Shown here in pieces: positions 1 to 8,498 of a DNA stretch of 64,000 nucleotides. The notes beneath the pieces were generated by a model. The model did not search any database. It was not told where the DNA came from and saw nothing but the letters and a program-made list of their open reading frames with translations. This stretch comes from JBBWZH01 sp035544115 (lineage in GTDB: Bacteria; Actinomycetota; Actinomycetes; Mycobacteriales; CADCTP01): assembly GCA_963714145.1 (NCBI GenBank), contig OY970235.1, positions 7,192,001 to 7,256,000 of the forward strand, given 5' to 3'. How positions within the stretch are numbered: the first letter of the stretch is position 1; the number at the start of each line of letters is the position of its first letter. Made by a program: the position numbers and the translations under genes.

Positions 1-895
1 CTGGGCCAAGGACCAGCAGCACTACGGCACCGTGGTGATCAACGTGTACAGCACCATCGCGACCCAGGTGAACGCGCTGCGGGGCGGGCAGGTCAGCGGC
101 CTGAACCTGGCCGACAACAGCGCCAACGACCAGCTCAAGGCGGCGGGCATCCAGCTGTTCCCGCACGAGCTGGACTGGACCGGCCTGATCCTCTTCGACC
201 GCGAAGGCAAGATGAACCCGGCGCTGGGCAACGTGAAGGTGCGGCAGGCGATCAACTACGCGATCGACCGCGACGCCATGCTGAAGGCGGTCGACAAGGG
301 CAACGGCACCGTCACCGGCCAGATCTTCGGCACCAACTCGCCGGCCTACGACCCGGCCCTGGACACGGCGTATCCGTACGACAAGGCCAAGGCCAAGCAA
401 CTGCTGGCCGAGGCCGGCTACGGCAGCGGCCTGACGATCACGCTGCCCCAGTTCAACTTCGGCGCCACCACCGTGTTCGACCTGGTCAAGCAGTACCTCG
501 GCGACGCCGGCATCACCGTCAAGTACGAGCAGGTGGCCGCGAACGACGCCATCGCCGCGATCCTGGCCCCGAAGTACGGCGCCTCGTGGTTCCGGCTCCA
601 GCAGGACCCGACGCCGTGGCAGGTCGCCAACTTCGAGATCAGCTCGACCGCGACGTTCAACGTCTTCCACATCAAGGACCCGAAAGTGGACGGCCTGATC
701 AAGAAGATCCAGACCGGCTCCGACGAGGAGGCCGGCACCGCGGCCAAGGAGCTGAACAAGTACGTCGTCGACCAGGCCTGGTTCAACCCGTGGTACCGGG
801 TCGCCGGCAACTTCGCCGCGGACAAGAAGACGGACGTGGTCCAGCAGAGCGACAACGCCTATCCGTACCTCTGGAACATCACGCCCAAGGGCTGA
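1..895 (+). CDS. ABC transporter solute-binding protein (SBP family 5), 5'-truncated
   Basis: The reading frame is open from the first base and ends at TGA 893-895, so the N-terminus, including any signal peptide and lipobox, lies outside the window. The roughly 297 residues present match the C-terminal lobe of family 5 (oligopeptide/nickel/opine) binding proteins, with the segments VRQAINYAIDRDAML and YPYDKAKAKQLLAEAG. These proteins capture oligopeptides or oligosaccharides outside the membrane for Dpp/Opp-type importers. The transporter genes follow on the same strand, and four glycosidases come next, so an oligosaccharide ligand is inferred rather than a peptide. Family assignment is firm; the ligand is not. 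Confidence 0.9.
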   Translation, partial: WAKDQQHYGTVVINVYSTIATQVNALRGGQVSGLNLADNSANDQLKAAGIQLFPHELDWTGLILFDREGKMNPALGNVKVRQAINYAIDRDAMLKAVDKGNGTVTGQIFGTNSPAYDPALDTAYPYDKAKAKQLLAEAGYGSGLTITLPQFNFGATTVFDLVKQYLGDAGITVKYEQVAANDAIAAILAPKYGASWFRLQQDPTPWQVANFEISSTATFNVFHIKDPKVDGLIKKIQTGSDEEAGTAAKELNKYVVDQAWFNPWYRVAGNFAADKKTDVVQQSDNAYPYLWNITPKG

Positions 896-904
896 CCCTC
901 CGGT

Positions 905-928
905 GGGCCGCCGACCGGGCGGCGGCCC
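905..928 (+). promoter_or_regulatory. Intercistronic hairpin after the binding-protein gene
   Basis: An 8-bp perfect stem (GGGCCGCC at 905-912, GGCGGCCC at 921-928) encloses an 8-base loop, 9 bases after the binding-protein stop codon and 46 bases before the permease. There is no T-tract. Such hairpins often stabilise the upstream mRNA or partly terminate it, so that the binding protein is made in excess over the membrane parts. That role is inferred. Confidence 0.4.
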
Positions 929-973
929 GCCCTCCCACCACCACTTCCGGCAGTTCCGGCCCTGGGGGTCATC

Positions 974-1915
974 GTGTTCCGATTCGTGCTGCGGCGCCTC
1001 GGCGCCGGCGTCGTGCTGGTGGCGGTGCTGTCCACCCTCACGTTCCTGCTCCTCTATCTCAGCGGGGGCAACATCGCCCGCCGCATCCTCGGCCAGCAGG
1101 CGACCGAGGACACCGTGCTGCAGAAAAAGCACGAGTTGGGCCTGGACCGGCCGCTATTGACCCGGTTCGGCGACTGGGTGTCGCACGCCGCGCACGGCAA
1201 CCTGGGCGACTCGTGGTTCACCGGCCAACCGGTCAGCGACGCGATCAGCAGCCGGCTCGCGGTGACCCTGTCCCTGGTCATCGGCGCCACGGTGGTCAGC
1301 GCGGTGGTGGCTGTGGTGCTCGGCGTGGTCGCCGCCACCCGGCGCGGCTGGGCCGACCGCCTCGTGCAGTTCCTGTCCGTCCTCGGCTTCGCGATCCCCG
1401 GCTTCCTGGTCGCGATCGGCCTGGTCACCCTCTTCGCGATCAAGATCCACCTGTTCAAGCCGACCGGATACGTGCAGTTCGGCGAGTCGCCTACGCAGTG
1501 GCTGTCGTCCATCGCGCTGCCGGTGATCGCGCTGTCGGTCGGCGGCATCGCCGGCGTCGCCGCGCAGATCCGCGGCTCGCTGCTGGACGCGCTGCGCCAG
1601 GACTACGTCCGCACGCTACGCAGCCGGGGCCTGTCCGAGCGCCGGGTCGTCTACAAGCACGCCCTGCGCAACGCCGCCGGCCCGGCGCTGTCCGTGCTCG
1701 CGATCCAGTTCGTCGGCCTGCTCGGTGGCGCGGTGATCGTGGAGCAGATCTTCGCCATCCCCGGCCTCGGCCAGGTCGCCGTCGGCGCCACCGGGCAGGG
1801 GGACATCCCGCTGGTGATGGGGCTGGTGCTGGCCATCGCCGTCATCGTGGTCGTCGTCAACCTCGCCGTCGACCTGCTGCAGGGCTGGCTGAACCCCAAG
1901 GTGCGGGTCTCATGA
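974..1915 (+). CDS. ABC transporter permease, DppB/OppB type
   Basis: This 313-residue integral membrane protein starts at GTG 974. An N-terminal helix (FRFVLRRLGAGVVLVAVL) precedes the first periplasmic region, as in DppB/GsiC permeases. The family's cytoplasmic coupling loop is visible near DALRQDYVRTLRSRGLSERRV, with the usual R-x-x-Y-V-R-T-x-R-x-x-G-L spacing, and is followed by hydrophobic segments to the C-terminus. It should form one half of the membrane pore of the importer with the permease domain of the next gene. It ends in an ATGA overlap with that gene, which implies translational coupling. Confidence 0.93.
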   Translation: MFRFVLRRLGAGVVLVAVLSTLTFLLLYLSGGNIARRILGQQATEDTVLQKKHELGLDRPLLTRFGDWVSHAAHGNLGDSWFTGQPVSDAISSRLAVTLSLVIGATVVSAVVAVVLGVVAATRRGWADRLVQFLSVLGFAIPGFLVAIGLVTLFAIKIHLFKPTGYVQFGESPTQWLSSIALPVIALSVGGIAGVAAQIRGSLLDALRQDYVRTLRSRGLSERRVVYKHALRNAAGPALSVLAIQFVGLLGGAVIVEQIFAIPGLGQVAVGATGQGDIPLVMGLVLAIAVIVVVVNLAVDLLQGWLNPKVRVS

Positions 1916-3708
1916 CCGCCGTACCGCTGCCGCCAGACGCTGTCCCCGGAGTCAGCGCGGTCGAGCACGCGGGGGTGTTCCGCCGGCTGTTGAAGAACCC
2001 GACCGGCGTGGTGTCGCTGGCCTTCCTCGTCCTCACCGTGCTCGCCGGGGTGTTCGCACCGCTGCTGGCGCCGCACGACCCGGACAAGGCCTCCGCGGCC
2101 GACATCCTGGCCAAGCCGGGCGGCCGGTACCTGCTGGGCGCGGACGGGTCCGGGCACGACATCCTGTCCCGGCTGCTGTACGCCATCCGGCCCACCCTCG
2201 AAGGCGCGGTCCTGGCGGTGCTGGTGGCCGCCGCGATCGGCGTCACGGCCGGCCTGATCTCCGGCTACTACGGCAGGTGGTTCGCCGGCGCCGCATCCTG
2301 GGTGGCCAGCCTGCTGATGGCGCTGCCCGGCATCGTGGTGCTGCTGGCCGCCCGCGCGGTGATCGGCCCGTCCCTGTTCGGCGCGATGACGATCTTCGGG
2401 ATCCTGATCGCGCCGGCGTTCTACCGGGTGGTGCACGCGGCCGTGTCCGGCGTGCGGCAGGAGCTGTACGTCGACGCGGCCCGGGTGTCCGGGCTCAGCG
2501 ATGCCCGGATCATCTCCCGCCACATCCTGACCGTGGTGCGCGCGCCGGCGATCATCCTCGCCGCGAACCTGGCCGGGATCGCCATCGCCATCGAGGCCGG
2601 CCTGGACTTCCTGGGCCTGGGCGACCTGTCCCGGCCGACCTGGGGCGGCATGCTCAACGACGCGTTCACCAACATCTACTCCGCGCCGCTGCAGCTGCTG
2701 TGGCCGAGCCTCGCGATCGGCCTGACCTGCATGGCACTGGCGCTGCTGGGCAACGCGCTGCGGGACGAGCTGGAGCGCAGCGGCACCCCGAAGCGGCGGC
2801 GGCGGGCGAAGCGGGCGCCGGCGACGGTGTCGGTGCAGCGGGAACCGGTCATCACCCATGACGAGATCGCCGGGTCCGCAGGCGAGGAGCTGCTGCTGGT
2901 CCGGGAGCTGGCGGTCGGCTACGACCAGCCCAACGGTTCGGTGCAGACCGTCGTGGAGGACGTGTCGCTGACCGTGCGCCGCGGTGAGGTGCACGGCCTG
3001 ATCGGCGAGTCGGGCTCCGGCAAGACGCAGACCGCGTTCGCGATCATGCGGCTGCTGCCGCCGGGCGGCCGGATCGTGGCCGGTGACATCAACTTCGCCG
3101 GCGTGGACCTGGCGCGCGGCTCCGAGAAGGAGATGACCCGGCTGCGCGGCGCCCGGATCGCCTACGTCCCGCAGGAGCCGATGTCCAACCTGGACCCGTC
3201 GTTCACCATCGGTCACCAGCTCACCGAGCCGATCCGGGGCTCGCTCGGCGTCGGCCGGGCCGAGGCCAGGGCCCGGGCGCTGCAGCTGCTCGAACGGGTC
3301 GGCATCCCGGACCCGCCGCGCACCTTCGCCGCCTACCCGCACCAGATCTCCGGCGGCATGGCCCAGCGCGTCCTCATCGCCGGGGCGGTGTCCTGCAACC
3401 CGGACCTGCTCATCGCCGACGAACCCACCACCGCGCTGGACGTCACCGTGCAGGCCGAGGTGCTGGACCTGCTGCGCGACCTGCAGGCCGAGTTCCAGAT
3501 GGGGGTCCTGCTCGTCACGCACAACTTCGGCGTGGTGGCCGACCTGTGCGACCGGGTCTCGGTCATGCGCGCCGGCCGCATCGTCGAGACCGGCCCGGTC
3601 CGGTCCGTCTTCGCCGACCCACGGCACCCGTACACCAAGTCCCTGTTCGACGCGATCCCCGAGGACAGCCAGCCCCGCGGACCCCTCCTGACCAAGGAAA
3701 CCCCATGA
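1912..3708 (+). CDS. ABC transporter permease-ATPase fusion (DppC + DppD)
   Basis: This 598-residue protein has two domains that are usually separate. Residues 1 to about 300 form a DppC-type permease with the coupling loop ELYVDAARVSGLSDARII. After a basic linker (KRRRRAKRAP), residues about 325-598 form a DppD-type ATPase with Walker A GESGSGKT, Q-loop VPQEP, signature ISGGMAQRV, Walker B LLIADEP and H-loop THN. The C-terminal HPYTKSLF segment is typical of oligopeptide ATPases. The start ATG 1912 overlaps the previous stop. Such fusions are known in actinomycete peptide/nickel-type importers. The second ATPase comes from the next gene. Confidence 0.93.
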   Translation: MTAVPLPPDAVPGVSAVEHAGVFRRLLKNPTGVVSLAFLVLTVLAGVFAPLLAPHDPDKASAADILAKPGGRYLLGADGSGHDILSRLLYAIRPTLEGAVLAVLVAAAIGVTAGLISGYYGRWFAGAASWVASLLMALPGIVVLLAARAVIGPSLFGAMTIFGILIAPAFYRVVHAAVSGVRQELYVDAARVSGLSDARIISRHILTVVRAPAIILAANLAGIAIAIEAGLDFLGLGDLSRPTWGGMLNDAFTNIYSAPLQLLWPSLAIGLTCMALALLGNALRDELERSGTPKRRRRAKRAPATVSVQREPVITHDEIAGSAGEELLLVRELAVGYDQPNGSVQTVVEDVSLTVRRGEVHGLIGESGSGKTQTAFAIMRLLPPGGRIVAGDINFAGVDLARGSEKEMTRLRGARIAYVPQEPMSNLDPSFTIGHQLTEPIRGSLGVGRAEARARALQLLERVGIPDPPRTFAAYPHQISGGMAQRVLIAGAVSCNPDLLIADEPTTALDVTVQAEVLDLLRDLQAEFQMGVLLVTHNFGVVADLCDRVSVMRAGRIVETGPVRSVFADPRHPYTKSLFDAIPEDSQPRGPLLTKETP

Positions 3709-4547
3709 CCGGCCGCCTGCTCGAGGTCGACAAACTGATCGTCGAATACCCGGCCGGAGGCTTCGGCAGGAAGCAGCCGTTCCGGGCGCTCAACGGCGTC
3801 TCGCTGGACATCCGGCCCGGTGAGACGGTCGGCCTGGTCGGCGAGTCCGGCTCCGGCAAGACGACGCTGGGCCGGGCCGTGCTCGGCCTCGCCCCGGTCA
3901 CCGGCGGCGCCATCCGCTACAACGGCCGCGACATCAGCCAGCTGTCCCGGTCGAAGCGGCGGGAGCTGTCCAGCGAGATCCAGGTCGTCTTCCAGGACCC
4001 GTACACCTCGCTGAACCCGGCACTGACCATCGAGCAGATCCTCACCGAGCCGCTGACCATCCGGAAGGTCGCCAAGGCGGAGGCGACCAGCCGGGTCCGC
4101 GAACTGCTCGACCAGGTGCGGCTGCCCGCCGATGCCGGCAGCCGGCTGCCGCGGGAGTTCAGCGGCGGCCAGCGGCAGCGCATCGCCATCGCCCGCGCCC
4201 TCGCGCTCGACCCGCGGCTCATCGTCTGCGACGAGCCGGTCTCCGCCCTCGACCTGTCCACCCAGGCCCGGGTGCTGGCCTTGTTCAAGGAGATCCAGGA
4301 GCGCACCGGCGTCGCGTACCTGTTCGTGTCGCACGACCTCGCCGTGGTCCGCCTCCTGTCGCACCGCGTCGCGGTCATGCACCGCGGCGAGATCGTCGAG
4401 TGGGGCGACGGCGACCAGGTCACCGCCCGCCCGCAGCACCCCTACACCCGGACGCTGTTCCTCGCCGCCCCGGTGCCCGACCCGGTCGCCCAGGCCGAGC
4501 GGCGCGCCGAACGCCAGCGGCTCAAGGCCGCCCTGACCACGAACTGA
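3705..4547 (+). CDS. ABC transporter ATP-binding protein, DppF/OppF type
   Basis: This 280-residue ATPase starts at ATG 3705, overlapping the previous stop by ATGA. An upstream in-frame extension to 3546 is overlap with the fusion gene and was not used. Motifs seen are Walker A GESGSGKTT, Q-loop VFQDPYTSLNP, signature FSGGQRQRIAIARAL, Walker B LIVCDEPVSALD and H-loop SHDLAVV, with the HPYTRTLF tail of the oligopeptide family. It supplies the second nucleotide-binding site, paired with the ATPase half of the preceding fusion. It is the last transporter gene before the glycosidases, 13 bases upstream of GH3. Confidence 0.94.
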   Translation: MTGRLLEVDKLIVEYPAGGFGRKQPFRALNGVSLDIRPGETVGLVGESGSGKTTLGRAVLGLAPVTGGAIRYNGRDISQLSRSKRRELSSEIQVVFQDPYTSLNPALTIEQILTEPLTIRKVAKAEATSRVRELLDQVRLPADAGSRLPREFSGGQRQRIAIARALALDPRLIVCDEPVSALDLSTQARVLALFKEIQERTGVAYLFVSHDLAVVRLLSHRVAVMHRGEIVEWGDGDQVTARPQHPYTRTLFLAAPVPDPVAQAERRAERQRLKAALTTN

Positions 4548-4560
4548 GGAAGCCGCACTG

Positions 4561-7005
4561 ATGACCACACTCGCCGGTGACGCCACGATCGCCGAAGCGC
4601 TCGCCGCCCTCACGCTGGAGGAGAAGGTCCGGCTGCTGACCGGCCGCGACTTCTGGACCACCTGGCCCATCGAGCGGATCGGGCTGCGCCGCATCCTCGT
4701 CTCCGACGGCCCGTCCGGCGTCCGCGGCGAGGTGTGGGACGAGCGCGACCCGTCCCTCAACCTGCCGTCCGGCACCGCGCTGGCCTCGTCCTGGGACCCG
4801 GATATCGCCCGCCGCTACGGCGCCGCGGCCGCGGTGGAGGCCCGCCGCAAGAACGTCGACGTGGTGCTCGGCCCCACCATCAACCTGCACCGGTCCCCCC
4901 TCGGTGGCCGGCACTTCGAGGCGTTCAGCGAGGACCCGGTGCTCACCGCCGACCTCGCCGCCGCCTACGTGACCGGCGTGCAGGACAACGGCGTCGGCGC
5001 CACACCGAAGCACTACATCGCCAACGACTCCGAGACCGACCGGTTCACCGTCGACGTCCGGGTCGGCGACCGCGCGCTGCGCGAGCTGTACCTGCTCGCG
5101 TTCGAGAAGGCGGTCACCGAGGCGCACGCCTGGCTGGTGATGAGCTCCTACAACTCGATCAACGGCGCCACCGCGACCGAGAACGAGCTGCTGGAGGTTC
5201 CGCTGAACGGCGAGTGGGGCTTCGACGGCGTCGTGCTCAGCGACTGGACCGCCGTCCGGTCGCTGGACAGCGCGACGGCCGCGCAGGACCTCGTCATGCC
5301 CGGCCCGCAGGGCCCGTGGGGCGACGCGTTGGTCCGCACCGTCCGCTCCGGGAAGATCGACGAGTCGGTCATCGACCGCAAGGTGGCCCGGATCCTCACC
5401 CTCGCGCGGCGGGTAGGCGCGCTCGACGGCTTCCCGGCCGCCCGCCCGGTCTGGGTCGAGGACGGCATCGCGTTCGCCCGGCACGCCGCCGCCGAGGGCA
5501 CCGTCCTGCTGGCGAACCGCGGCGAGCTGCCCTGGGACGCCGCGGCGCTGCGCTCGGTCGCGGTGATCGGCGACAACGCGGCCAACGCCCGCACCCAGGG
5601 TGGCGGCAGCGCCACCGTGCTGCCCGAGCGCACCGTCTCCCCGCTGGCCGGGCTGCGGGCCGCGCTGCCCCTGGTGGACGTGACCTACTCCCGCGGGGCC
5701 GTAGTCCAGGACGGCGTGGTCGAGCTGCCGCTGGCGCAGCTGACCAACCCGGTCACCGGCGGGCCCGGCCTGCGCGCCCGGTTCCTGGACGCCGACGGCA
5801 CCGAGCTGTTCGCCGAGGACCGCCGGTCCAGCGCGCTGGTCTGGTTCGGCGGGGACGCCCCGATCGGCCGCTCGGCCACCGTGCAGCTGGCGACGCGGTT
5901 CACCCCGGCCGAGTCGGGCCCGGTCCGCCTCGGCTTCGCCGCCGTCGGCCACGGCACGGTGTACCTCGACGGTGAGCTCATCGTCGACGCGGACCTCCGG
6001 TCCGAGCACACCGACCTGGGCGCCGCCCTGATGGCCCCGCCCACCGCCGCCGCCGAGGTGAACCTGACCGCGGGCACGCCGGTCGAGCTCCGCTTCGAGT
6101 ACGACCTGCGCGACCGCGGCGGCCCGCTGGCCGAGCTGCTGTGGCTGCGCTTCGGCACCGAGCCGGCGGCCGTGGACGGGGACGCGCTGATCGCCGCCGC
6201 CGCGGCGGCGGCCGCCGTCGCCGACGTGGCGCTGGTCGTGGTCGGCACCAACTCGGTGGTCGAGTCCGAGGGCTACGACCGCACGTCGCTGGCGCTGCCG
6301 GGCCGGCAGGACGACCTGGTCCGCGCCGTCGCCGCGGCGAACCCGCGCACCGTGGTGCTGGTGAACTCCGGCGCGCCGGTCCTGCTGCCGTGGCGGGACA
6401 GCGTCGCCGCGCTGCTCGTCGGGTACTTCGGCGGGCAGGAGATGGGCAACGCCGTCGCGGACGTGCTGCTCGGCCTCGCCGAGCCGGGCGGCCGGCTGCC
6501 CACCACCTGGCCGGCGGCCGAGGCGGACGTGCCGGTGCTGTGCACGGCGCCGGTCGACGGCCGGCTGGAGTACGCCGAGGGCATCCACATCGGCTACCGG
6601 GCCTGGCTCCGGCACGGCGCCGCGCCGGCGTACTGGTTCGGCAGCGGGCAGGGCTACACGGACATCGCGCTGACCGGCGTGCAGGCGCCGCCCTCGGTGC
6701 CGGCCGGCGACCCGATCCCGGTCACCGTCGAGGTGGCCAACCGCGGCGCCCGGCCCGGCAAGCAGGTCGTGCAGGTGTACGCCGAACGCGCCGACTCCGC
6801 GGTGGACCGGCCGGTGCGATGGCTGGTCGGCTACGCACCGGTCCGGGTGCCCGCCGGCGGGACCGCCACGGTGCCGGTGAGCGTGCCCAGCCGGCTGCTC
6901 GCCTACTGGGCGGACGGCTGGCGGTACGAGCCGGGCCGGTACCGGCTGCGGGTGGGCACGTCGGCCGTCGAACTGCCGCTGGCGGCCACGGTGGAGCTGA
7001 CCTGA
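4561..7005 (+). CDS. Glycoside hydrolase family 3 beta-glycosidase with inserted PA14 domain
   Basis: This 814-residue enzyme has no signal peptide, so it is cytoplasmic and probably acts on imported oligosaccharides. The GH3 barrel opens with SDGPSGVRGE, holds the substrate Lys-His pair in TPKHYIANDSE, and carries the nucleophile in VVLSDW (Asp228). The second domain holds the likely acid/base Glu570 in SEGYDR. A PA14-like insertion lies at about residues 390-530 and a fibronectin-III-like domain at the C-terminus. The start is preceded by GAGGA about 10 bases upstream. Substrate within GH3 (beta-glucoside, beta-xyloside) cannot be fixed. Its stop shares one base with the next start. Confidence 0.93.
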   Translation: MTTLAGDATIAEALAALTLEEKVRLLTGRDFWTTWPIERIGLRRILVSDGPSGVRGEVWDERDPSLNLPSGTALASSWDPDIARRYGAAAAVEARRKNVDVVLGPTINLHRSPLGGRHFEAFSEDPVLTADLAAAYVTGVQDNGVGATPKHYIANDSETDRFTVDVRVGDRALRELYLLAFEKAVTEAHAWLVMSSYNSINGATATENELLEVPLNGEWGFDGVVLSDWTAVRSLDSATAAQDLVMPGPQGPWGDALVRTVRSGKIDESVIDRKVARILTLARRVGALDGFPAARPVWVEDGIAFARHAAAEGTVLLANRGELPWDAAALRSVAVIGDNAANARTQGGGSATVLPERTVSPLAGLRAALPLVDVTYSRGAVVQDGVVELPLAQLTNPVTGGPGLRARFLDADGTELFAEDRRSSALVWFGGDAPIGRSATVQLATRFTPAESGPVRLGFAAVGHGTVYLDGELIVDADLRSEHTDLGAALMAPPTAAAEVNLTAGTPVELRFEYDLRDRGGPLAELLWLRFGTEPAAVDGDALIAAAAAAAAVADVALVVVGTNSVVESEGYDRTSLALPGRQDDLVRAVAAANPRTVVLVNSGAPVLLPWRDSVAALLVGYFGGQEMGNAVADVLLGLAEPGGRLPTTWPAAEADVPVLCTAPVDGRLEYAEGIHIGYRAWLRHGAAPAYWFGSGQGYTDIALTGVQAPPSVPAGDPIPVTVEVANRGARPGKQVVQVYAERADSAVDRPVRWLVGYAPVRVPAGGTATVPVSVPSRLLAYWADGWRYEPGRYRLRVGTSAVELPLAATVELT

Positions 7006-8498
7006 TGACACCGAACCCGCTGGTCCCGGGCTTCAACCCGGACCCGAGCATCGTGCTCGCCGATGGCCTGTACTACCTGGTCACCTCGACCTTCGAGTAC
7101 CTGCCCGGAATCCCCGTCTACCGCAGCGGCGACCTGGTCAGCTGGCAGCACATCGGCAACGTGGCCACCCGGCCGGAGCAGGTGGGCGTCGACGACGTGC
7201 CGACCGGCGGCGGCGTGTGGGCGCCGACCATCCGGTACCACGACGGGGTCTTCTACGTCATCGTCACCGTCGCGATGAGCCCGCGCGGGTGCGTCGTGTT
7301 CACCGCGACCGACCCGGCCGGCCGGTGGAGCGACGGGACCACGATCGAGGGCGTCGGCGGCATCGATCCCGACCTCGCCTGGGACGAGGACGGGACCGCG
7401 TACGTCACGTTCTCCGGGCTGTACCTGGGTGCGCCCGGGGCCGTCGAGCCCGGGGACGTTCAGCACCGGGGCATCCAGCAGGTCCGGGTCGACCTCGCGG
7501 CCGGCAAGGCGCTGGAGGAGCCGCGCTCGCTGTGGTCCGGCACCGGGCTGAAGTTCCCCGAGGCGCCGCACCTGTACCGGCGCGGTGACCACTGGTACCT
7601 CATGATCGCCGAAGGTGGCACGGAGCGCGGGCACGGCGTCAGCATCGCCCGCGGCCCGTCCCCGGAGGGACCGTTCGAACCGCACCCGGCCAACCCGGTG
7701 CTCAGCGCCCGGAGCACGTCGCGGCCGATCCAGAACACCGGGCACGCCGACCTGGTGCAGACCCCGGACGGCGGCTCGGCGCTGGTGCTGCTGGGCATGC
7801 GCCCGCTCGGCATGACCCAGGCGTTCTCGCCCCTGGGACGGGAGACGTTCAGCACGCCGGTGTCCTGGGTGGACGGTTGGCCGCGGCCCGAGCCGGTGCG
7901 GCTCGCCCCGCGCGACGGGGCGCAGGAGGAGGTCTTCGACTTCACCGACCCGGCCGCGCTGGCCGACCCCGGCTGGCTGGCGGTCCGCACCACCCCGGCG
8001 TCGGTCGGCGCGGTCACCGGCGGCCGGCTCGTGCTCCACGGCCGGATGGGGCTGGACGACCCGCACCCGCAGTTCGTCGGCCGCCGCCAGCGGCACCTGT
8101 CCGCCACCGTGTCGACCACCGTGGACGCCTCGAGCGGGGCGGGCGGCCTCGCGGCCCGCTACGACGAGGCCCACTGGTTCTCGGTCGAGGCGCGCGGCAC
8201 GACCGTCACCGCGCGGGCGCACCTCGCCGGGCTCACCCAGACCTGGCACGCGACCGTGCCGGCAGGTGACGTGGAACTGCGCCTCGAGCTGGCACCCGCG
8301 GCGCCCGGCTTCACCCCGGCCGCGATGGGCGGCGACCGCGTCCGGCTGCTGGCCGGCGGCACGCTGCTGGCCGAACTCGACGGCCGCTACTGGACCGCGG
8401 AGACCTGCGCGTCCTTCACCGGCCGGGTGATCGGGCTGTACGCGGCCGAGGGCACGGTCCGCTTCGCCGGCTTCCGGTACCGGGGCAGCGAGCGCTGA
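7005..8498 (+). CDS. Glycoside hydrolase family 43, beta-xylosidase/arabinofuranosidase type
   Basis: This 497-residue cytoplasmic enzyme starts at ATG 7005, sharing the A of the previous TGA. The GH43 five-blade propeller is shown by the catalytic base in GFNPDPS (Asp13), the pKa-modulating Asp121 in GGIDPD and the general acid Glu186 in KFPEAPHLY. A C-terminal beta-sandwich (from about residue 310) resembles that of xylan 1,4-beta-xylosidases of this family. There is no signal peptide. The expected reaction is release of xylose or arabinose from imported xylan or pectin side-chain oligomers. The exact sugar is inferred from the family and neighbours only. Confidence 0.92.
   Translation: MTPNPLVPGFNPDPSIVLADGLYYLVTSTFEYLPGIPVYRSGDLVSWQHIGNVATRPEQVGVDDVPTGGGVWAPTIRYHDGVFYVIVTVAMSPRGCVVFTATDPAGRWSDGTTIEGVGGIDPDLAWDEDGTAYVTFSGLYLGAPGAVEPGDVQHRGIQQVRVDLAAGKALEEPRSLWSGTGLKFPEAPHLYRRGDHWYLMIAEGGTERGHGVSIARGPSPEGPFEPHPANPVLSARSTSRPIQNTGHADLVQTPDGGSALVLLGMRPLGMTQAFSPLGRETFSTPVSWVDGWPRPEPVRLAPRDGAQEEVFDFTDPAALADPGWLAVRTTPASVGAVTGGRLVLHGRMGLDDPHPQFVGRRQRHLSATVSTTVDASSGAGGLAARYDEAHWFSVEARGTTVTARAHLAGLTQTWHATVPAGDVELRLELAPAAPGFTPAAMGGDRVRLLAGGTLLAELDGRYWTAETCASFTGRVIGLYAAEGTVRFAGFRYRGSER

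Noticed and set aside
1651..3627. A 658-codon minus-strand frame opposite the permease-ATPase genes
   Set aside because: Antisense shadow of conserved ABC transporter motifs; no start context or domain.
4522..7011. An 829-codon minus-strand frame opposite the GH3 gene
   Set aside because: Shadow of the GH3 gene; composition is His/Gln/Arg/Gly-rich with no motif, while the plus-strand frame has all catalytic residues.
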